Shown: one piece after another, positions 9,101-12,507 of the stretch | Layout: each line of letters opens with the position of its first letter | How positions within the stretch are numbered: the first letter of the stretch is position 1 | NCBI GenBank assembly: GCA_025201705.1 | Contig: MU617470.1 | Location: 1-12,507, forward strand | Length of the DNA stretch: 12,507 nt | Direction: 5' to 3' | Origin: Dissophora ornata | Lineage: Eukaryota > Mortierellomycota > Mortierellomycetes > Mortierellales > Mortierellaceae | Program-made: the position numbers and the translations under genes | The notes under the pieces: generated by a model | The model's database searches: none | The model's input: the letters and a program-made list of their open reading frames with translations, nothing else | What the model was told of the DNA's origin: nothing

Positions 9101-9136
9101 GTCGTTGTCCATGTCGTTGTCGTTGTCGTTGTCGTT
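9101..9136. repeat. GTCGTT hexamer tandem repeat
   Basis: Six adjacent hexamer units are seen, five GTCGTT and one variant GTCCAT in second position. On the - strand a frame through it reads alternating Asn and Asp. No surrounding gene is convincing, so it is listed as a simple tandem repeat. Confidence 0.75.
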
Positions 9137-9629
9137 GCACAAACCTCCAAACGGGCAGAAAGATCGAATCCGGTGTGCTTGTCCGCGGGTCATGTCGGAG
9201 ATAGCGAGTGGGATGGCCGAGGAGCAGAAGCGCTGCTTGTCCCCCACAGTTCGCAGCTGCGTGAACTTCCGACCAATCATATCCAATCAATCTTCCAGCA
9301 CAGCCACCCACCCGCATATCAGCGGCTCGCTACAATCGGACACTCTCAGCTCACACAACATGCATATACTGATAAAAGCACGCTCGCTCATTCGTGATAA
9401 CAAGTGCATGCCAGAGAGCGCATGGTCTTGGTTAAATAGACTATATGTACTATATGCATTCGTGCTCTCGACGTTGTAGAGCCATGCGAAAACAAATGTA
9501 ATAATGATGCAATGATACAAGGACATGTTTGGGCGCAAGGTAAATTGACTGGATGGCGTGCATATCCTGCGACGGGCACTACCCGTCAATCATCAACGTC
9601 TCGACGATTCTAGTGCGCTGAAGGCTGCT

Positions 9630-9654
9630 GCATATGTCTCCACTATACATATGC
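9630..9654. repeat. Inverted repeat GCATATG / CATATGC
   Basis: Perfect seven-base arms are separated by 11 bases. The arms contain the NdeI-like palindrome CATATG. It could be a paired protein-binding site or chance, and it lies in non-coding sequence. Confidence 0.45.
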
Positions 9655-9889
9655 TTCCCTGCATTGTGAATGGAATGCCCTTTGCAGTCGGCGGTCTAAA
9701 AAGTACGTTTGATTGAGTTGTCGACACGTTATACAGACTATTTCTAGCTCTGGAGCACAGCTGGAAGAGTGCGGAGAAATGATAAAATAAAAGAAGGCGG
9801 GCAATCTGTACTACGACAAACGAAGGGCATCGTTGCGTAAGCGTATTTCTGGACCACCAAAGTGCTGTGGCAAAGCGTTACCAGGTGGT

Positions 9890-9906
9890 GCCGCCCTTGC
9901 GGCGGC
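9890..9906. repeat. GC-only hairpin GCCGCC / GGCGGC
   Basis: A perfect six-base GC stem encloses a five-base loop (CTTGC). It stands out in otherwise mixed-composition non-coding DNA. There is no T run after it, and the organism looks eukaryotic, so a rho-independent terminator is not implied. Confidence 0.45.
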
Positions 9907-10011
9907 GCACGATTCATTTCTAGCACGGTCACTTGTACATAATGGACCTGCACATCTTTCTGGTATTGTATACGCCAACATGCATTCCAGCAACAGCTAC
10001 AACAACGGACA

Positions 10012-10116
10012 ATGGCAACAACAGCAACAAACCTAACGAGCGAAGATCCCTTTCGAATTGGATTCTCCACTAGTCAGAGCAGAGCAGCCCAAGGCTGGAT
10101 GGTGCAGAGCATTTAA
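10012..10116 (+). CDS. Short ORF of 34 codons in strong start context
   Basis: The ORF reads MATTATNLTSEDPFRIGFST and continues to a TAA at 10114-10116. The start context has A at -3 and G at +4. The frame is open upstream to 9943 with a Gln-rich stretch after a possible acceptor (TTCCAG, ending at 9990), so it could instead be the end of a final exon. There is no similarity I recognise, and at this length chance is quite possible. Confidence 0.15.
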   Translation: MATTATNLTSEDPFRIGFSTSQSRAAQGWMVQSI

Positions 10117-10667
10117 TTTACTATTTTCTAGAAACCTGGGCGTGTTTTTGAGAAGAGACAGCGTATGCAAAAGGACGTTTGCGGCAAGGACGAGTCGGGA
10201 GCAGAAGCGAAGATCGTTCGTTTTTGCCGCTTTGTTGACAGAGAGCAGTGTGGTCCAGTCCAGGGCAGGTTGGCTGCAGTATAAAATAATAATAAATAAA
10301 TGATATTGACTTTGGCTGAACACAAAGTTCAAAAAGGCGTGTGTAACATTGGATGACATGAAAAGGAGACTAGACTTGACTAGTCCAGCACAGTGAGATG
10401 AGGTTGTTCTTGTTCGCTCTGCTTGGCGGACAGGCACAACCTTACACAACTCTCGCTTTTGGTGAGAGCCTGGGTACTTGTTGTCTCCTCGCCTTCCGTT
10501 CCGCTGCTTCCTGGCTCGAAAAGGAGACCATTGGCGACATTGAAAGAGAGTCCACACATGCAGTTCATGTATTGTACTCTCCCCAGACACTCACATAACA
10601 ATAATATTACGTGCACATGCATTGCACGAAATAGACTACTAGACTAACATCTCAACACGGGCAACAG

Positions 10668-10823
10668 GACCTGCTTTCCACCAGCAGCAAACAACAGCAC
10701 ATCAACATCAACACCCAAGGCCCAGGCCCTCCGTCTCGTGGTCCATCCCCCGCTCCTTCTAGTCTAACCTCGTTTGCGGAGGACGCCCTGAATTGGGTCG
10801 ATTCAATAGCATACATACAATAG
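10668..10823 (+). CDS. Possible terminal exon without a start codon
   Basis: The frame is open from 10635 to a TAG at 10821-10823 and reads, after the inferred acceptor, DLLSTSSKQQHININTQGPG, then a Pro/Ser stretch and SFAEDALNWVDSIAYIQ. The composition resembles the coding exons of this window (Gln, Ser, Pro with CAG, CAA and CCC). Just upstream is CTAAC (10644-10648), the classic fungal branch site, and 19 bases on from the branch A an acceptor CAG (10665-10667). An AATAAA begins at 10829, five bases after the stop, as in gene 2. No upstream exon was identified with confidence. The same frame reopens with ATG at 10824 and runs to 10982. This may be a real terminal exon, a decayed remnant or chance. 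Confidence 0.27.
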   Translation, partial: DLLSTSSKQQHININTQGPGPPSRGPSPAPSSLTSFAEDALNWVDSIAYIQ

Positions 10824-10828
10824 ATGTC

Positions 10829-10834
10829 AATAAA
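10829..10834 (+). terminator. AATAAA behind the exon-like stretch
   Basis: A canonical AATAAA lies five bases after the TAG that closes the exon-like stretch ending at 10823. It would be the poly(A) signal if that stretch is a real terminal exon. Confidence 0.25.
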
Positions 10835-11108
10835 TTGCGCAAATCGGATTGCTCTTGTCCTCGCTCACAGCCACCGCCAGCAACAAAACACATTGTCGCA
10901 ATATTTTCCCCGGTCGGTGAGTACTGTGTGTGATATGGAGCTTGGGTGGGTGCAGCTTTCTGCTAGTGCCATCAGAGGATAATATGGTCTTCAGGAATGG
11001 CTATCGAAAAGCATGGCTCGATGAGTCCGTGTCCAATCATGGAATCCGTGTTTCTTCCGCTTGTCAATCACTTTGCAAGCACATCCGCGCACCCACATGC
11101 ACACAAAC

Positions 11109-11125
11109 AAAAAAAAAAAAAAAAA
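11109..11125 (+). repeat. Run of 17 A
   Basis: A pure A homopolymer lies in non-coding DNA after an ACAC-rich stretch. I see no target-site duplication that would mark a retroposed sequence ending here. Confidence 0.7.
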
Positions 11126-11545
11126 GCACAGCGGCGTTTCATTGATACAGGTAAAGTGTAGTAGTCTGTGTCTGTAGTTCATGCAACTGCATTGCACACA
11201 GCATTGGCAAGACCTGTTGTAAACATGGGGACAGTGAGGTTGGTTATTTGAGCCGCGCAGCAGCCGCAACACTGCACGGTGGGGCTGTTTTGGTCTCTTG
11301 TCGTTGGCATATGCATAAACATATTCACACAGTAATATTTTAAAACGGAAGAGTGGTCAGCGCCCAGAGAAGATCCATCTTCTATCCCACCGTCCCCCCC
11401 ATCTCGTGCTGGAAAACATCAACACCCTGCCCAGGCGCAGTCTCTCGCGTAGATGGATAATAAAACATGAGGCAGGGCTCTTTGTCAACACACGGTTGAT
11501 GCAGATGTGTGAGAATGTGTGTTCGCTTGCATGCCTGCAATAACA

Positions 11546-11567
11546 ACAACAATAATAATATTGTTGT
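11546..11567. repeat. AT-rich inverted repeat ACAACAATA / TATTGTTGT
   Basis: Perfect nine-base arms surround a four-base loop. It arises where AAC/AAT trinucleotide repeats meet their complement. Possible hairpin in DNA or RNA; function unknown. Confidence 0.5.
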
Positions 11568-12134
11568 CAGCAGCAACGGGAATGCGCTCTTGCATCCCTT
11601 GCGGTACCGTCGTAGCGGGATCCCGGCGCTCCGTTGTTCGAATGCATGGACAGACAAACGCAGCAAAAGAGCTCAGCCCTTGCATTGACTGCAATGAATC
11701 ATTGCATATTGGTTGCGCTCAATAATGCATAGAACGCATTGATTGCAGCTGCTCGCCGTCGTCTGCTCGTCCTCACTCTTTTCCACCCTCCCGCGACATT
11801 CCTTCCAGGTAACAAAGATAGAGATGTTCTGCAGTGCCATGTTAATGTGCTTGCCTTGCATTGGTTCCTTCCTCCTCCCTCCCCCCTTTTTCCATCGGTT
11901 TTCCCTTGCTCTTTCTTTTTCCCTCGAGGAACGTCCTTCGCTGTCTGTTCCTTTATCTCGTTTTCCGCGCCGTGTCTCTTGCCCGTCTCCTCGCTGTCCG
12001 TCTCCCTTTCGCAAGCACGCCTCACAGTCGCTGACATCTTTGTACATAAGCGCATACAGCACAACGCAGACAGCCTCCTGCGCACCACCCCTGGGTCCAC
12101 CCCTTGCCCCTCTCTCTGTCACTGCAGCAAGCGG

Positions 12135-12140
12135 GTGAGT
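12135..12140 (+). other. Candidate splice donor GTGAGT
   Basis: A strong match to the eukaryotic 5' splice site follows a CT-rich stretch. If used, it opens an intron in the leader of the gene to the right. The matching acceptor is not fixed; several AG dinucleotides follow. Confidence 0.3.
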
Positions 12141-12342
12141 TGTATGTCCCTCCTGCACGCGTACGTCCACGCAGGACCGCTTTTCTACCTCGCGGCGTTG
12201 CTGACTGGCTGGGCCGGGACAGCGACTGGTAGGCTAGCGACGCAAAGAAGCGCAGCCGTCGCACCCGTGGGTGTGATATCTCGCCAATCGCACATCTGCG
12301 GCAACGAGCAGCCATTCGCGACAGGCGAGCAGCTCCATTGCC

Positions 12343-12366
12343 GCATTGCTGCATTGCTGCATTGCC
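12343..12366. repeat. Three 8-base tandem units GCATTGCT
   Basis: Two exact GCATTGCT units are followed by GCATTGCC. They contain the hexamer GCATTG, which also recurs singly through the preceding 1.7 kb. Confidence 0.65.
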
Positions 12367-12427
12367 CATTATTGGACCATTCTTCTCCCGTCACGCATCG
12401 CCTTCAGAAGGCGCATCGCTCTTTTTC

Positions 12428-12433
12428 ATGTAG
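12428..12433 (+). promoter_or_regulatory. Start-stop element ATG TAG
   Basis: ATG is followed directly by TAG. In a translated leader this is the smallest upstream ORF and is known to hold ribosomes at the start codon. Whether it is in a transcript is unknown. Confidence 0.25.
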
Positions 12434-12507
12434 AGAAAAAAAAAAAATAAGAGCTGCTCCCTTTCCCCCCACCACCCCTTTCCGCGTCTGTTTGCGGTGT
12501 TTGACAT

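Larger units (their letters stand above)
8601..11847. other. Gene-poor interval of about 3.2 kb
   Basis: No protein I recognise is encoded on either strand. The longer open frames (for example 8817-9317 and 10033-10590 on the - strand) have erratic composition and no domain. The + strand is purine-rich at about 8875-9010, so the - strand there is CT-rich, like the leaders of genes 1 and 2. The interval also has hexamer and A-run repeats, inverted repeats, scattered GCATTG hexamers and two short exon-like stretches listed separately. Because gene 3 points left and a probable gene points right beyond the window, this may be a large divergent promoter region. Non-coding RNAs cannot be excluded from sequence alone. 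Confidence 0.5.
11848..12507 (+). promoter_or_regulatory. CT-rich, nearly ATG-free leader of a gene beyond the right edge
   Basis: No gene is seen in this stretch. It is pyrimidine-rich on the + strand, especially at 11865-12015 and near the end. Reading by eye, only two ATGs occur in 660 bases, at 12144 and 12428. The first lies nine bases after the start of a strong GTGAGT donor and would be removed with an intron; the second is followed at once by TAG. This resembles the ATG-free leader of the bHLH gene and suggests the promoter and leader, perhaps with a leader intron, of a + strand gene starting beyond the window. Confidence 0.4.

Noticed and set aside
8817..9317. 166-codon - strand open frame
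   Set aside because: Composition is driven by the GTCGTT repeat and CT-rich tract; Arg/Gln and Ser/Leu runs show no domain, signal or splice logic.
10033..10590. 185-codon - strand open frame
   Set aside because: Longest in the gap, but with random-looking residue use, no recognisable motif, and a short ORF overlapping on the other strand. Chance seems likelier.
11001..11045. Hammerhead-like core, CGATGAGTCCGTG
   Set aside because: It resembles the conserved CUGAUGA-GUCCGUG part, but the following stem and the required GAAA core segment are missing, and the first base of the core differs.
11673..12170. Overlapping open frames on both strands near the right end
   Set aside because: They follow the CT-rich/GA-rich strand bias and give Ser/Pro/Leu or Arg/Glu/Gly-rich junk. 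A leader explains the composition better.

Overview
The window looks like nuclear DNA of a filamentous fungus, most likely an early-diverging one of the Mortierella type (inference). The grounds are short GT-AG introns of 98 to 135 bases, CT-rich leaders before start codons, AATAAA-type poly(A) signals close behind stop codons, proteins rich in Gln, His, Ser and Pro, and a cysteine-rich secreted protein of a style I associate with Mortierellaceae. No bacterial operon, CRISPR array, tRNA, rRNA or recognisable transposon was found.

Bases 1-727 are a pyrimidine-rich leader or promoter without a single ATG on the + strand. It leads into gene 1 (728-3636, +, one intron), a 936-residue bHLH-leucine-zipper transcription factor. 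Its basic region and helix 2 resemble the MiT/TFE and Rtg3 type. A CACGTG E-box, the class of site such factors bind, lies at 3953-3958 in the gap between genes 1 and 2.

Gene 2 (4471-7175, +, two introns) encodes an 819-residue, largely disordered Ser/Pro-rich protein. It has a central coiled coil, a conserved-looking amphipathic segment and a long charged helix. It may belong to the fungal DUF4048 group, but that is recalled and not searched.

Gene 3 (about 7462-8467, -) converges on gene 2. It has a clear signal peptide and cysteine-rich coding sequence, but one in-frame stop and at least two frame breaks interrupt it. It is either a recent pseudogene or a gene damaged by indel errors in the assembly.

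From 8468 to about 11847 there is no convincing gene. The stretch holds microsatellites, inverted repeats and a few short open stretches. The best are an exon-like segment at 10668-10823 with a textbook branch site and acceptor upstream, and a 34-codon ORF at 10012-10116 in strong start context. From 11848 to the end the + strand is again CT-rich and nearly ATG-free. It contains a strong splice donor and a start-stop element, suggesting the leader of a further + strand gene beyond the edge.

I see no clearly new multi-gene system. The points most worth a second look are the ATG-free leaders, the E-box beside the bHLH gene, the broken secreted-protein gene and the recurrent GCATTG hexamer in the right-hand non-coding region.
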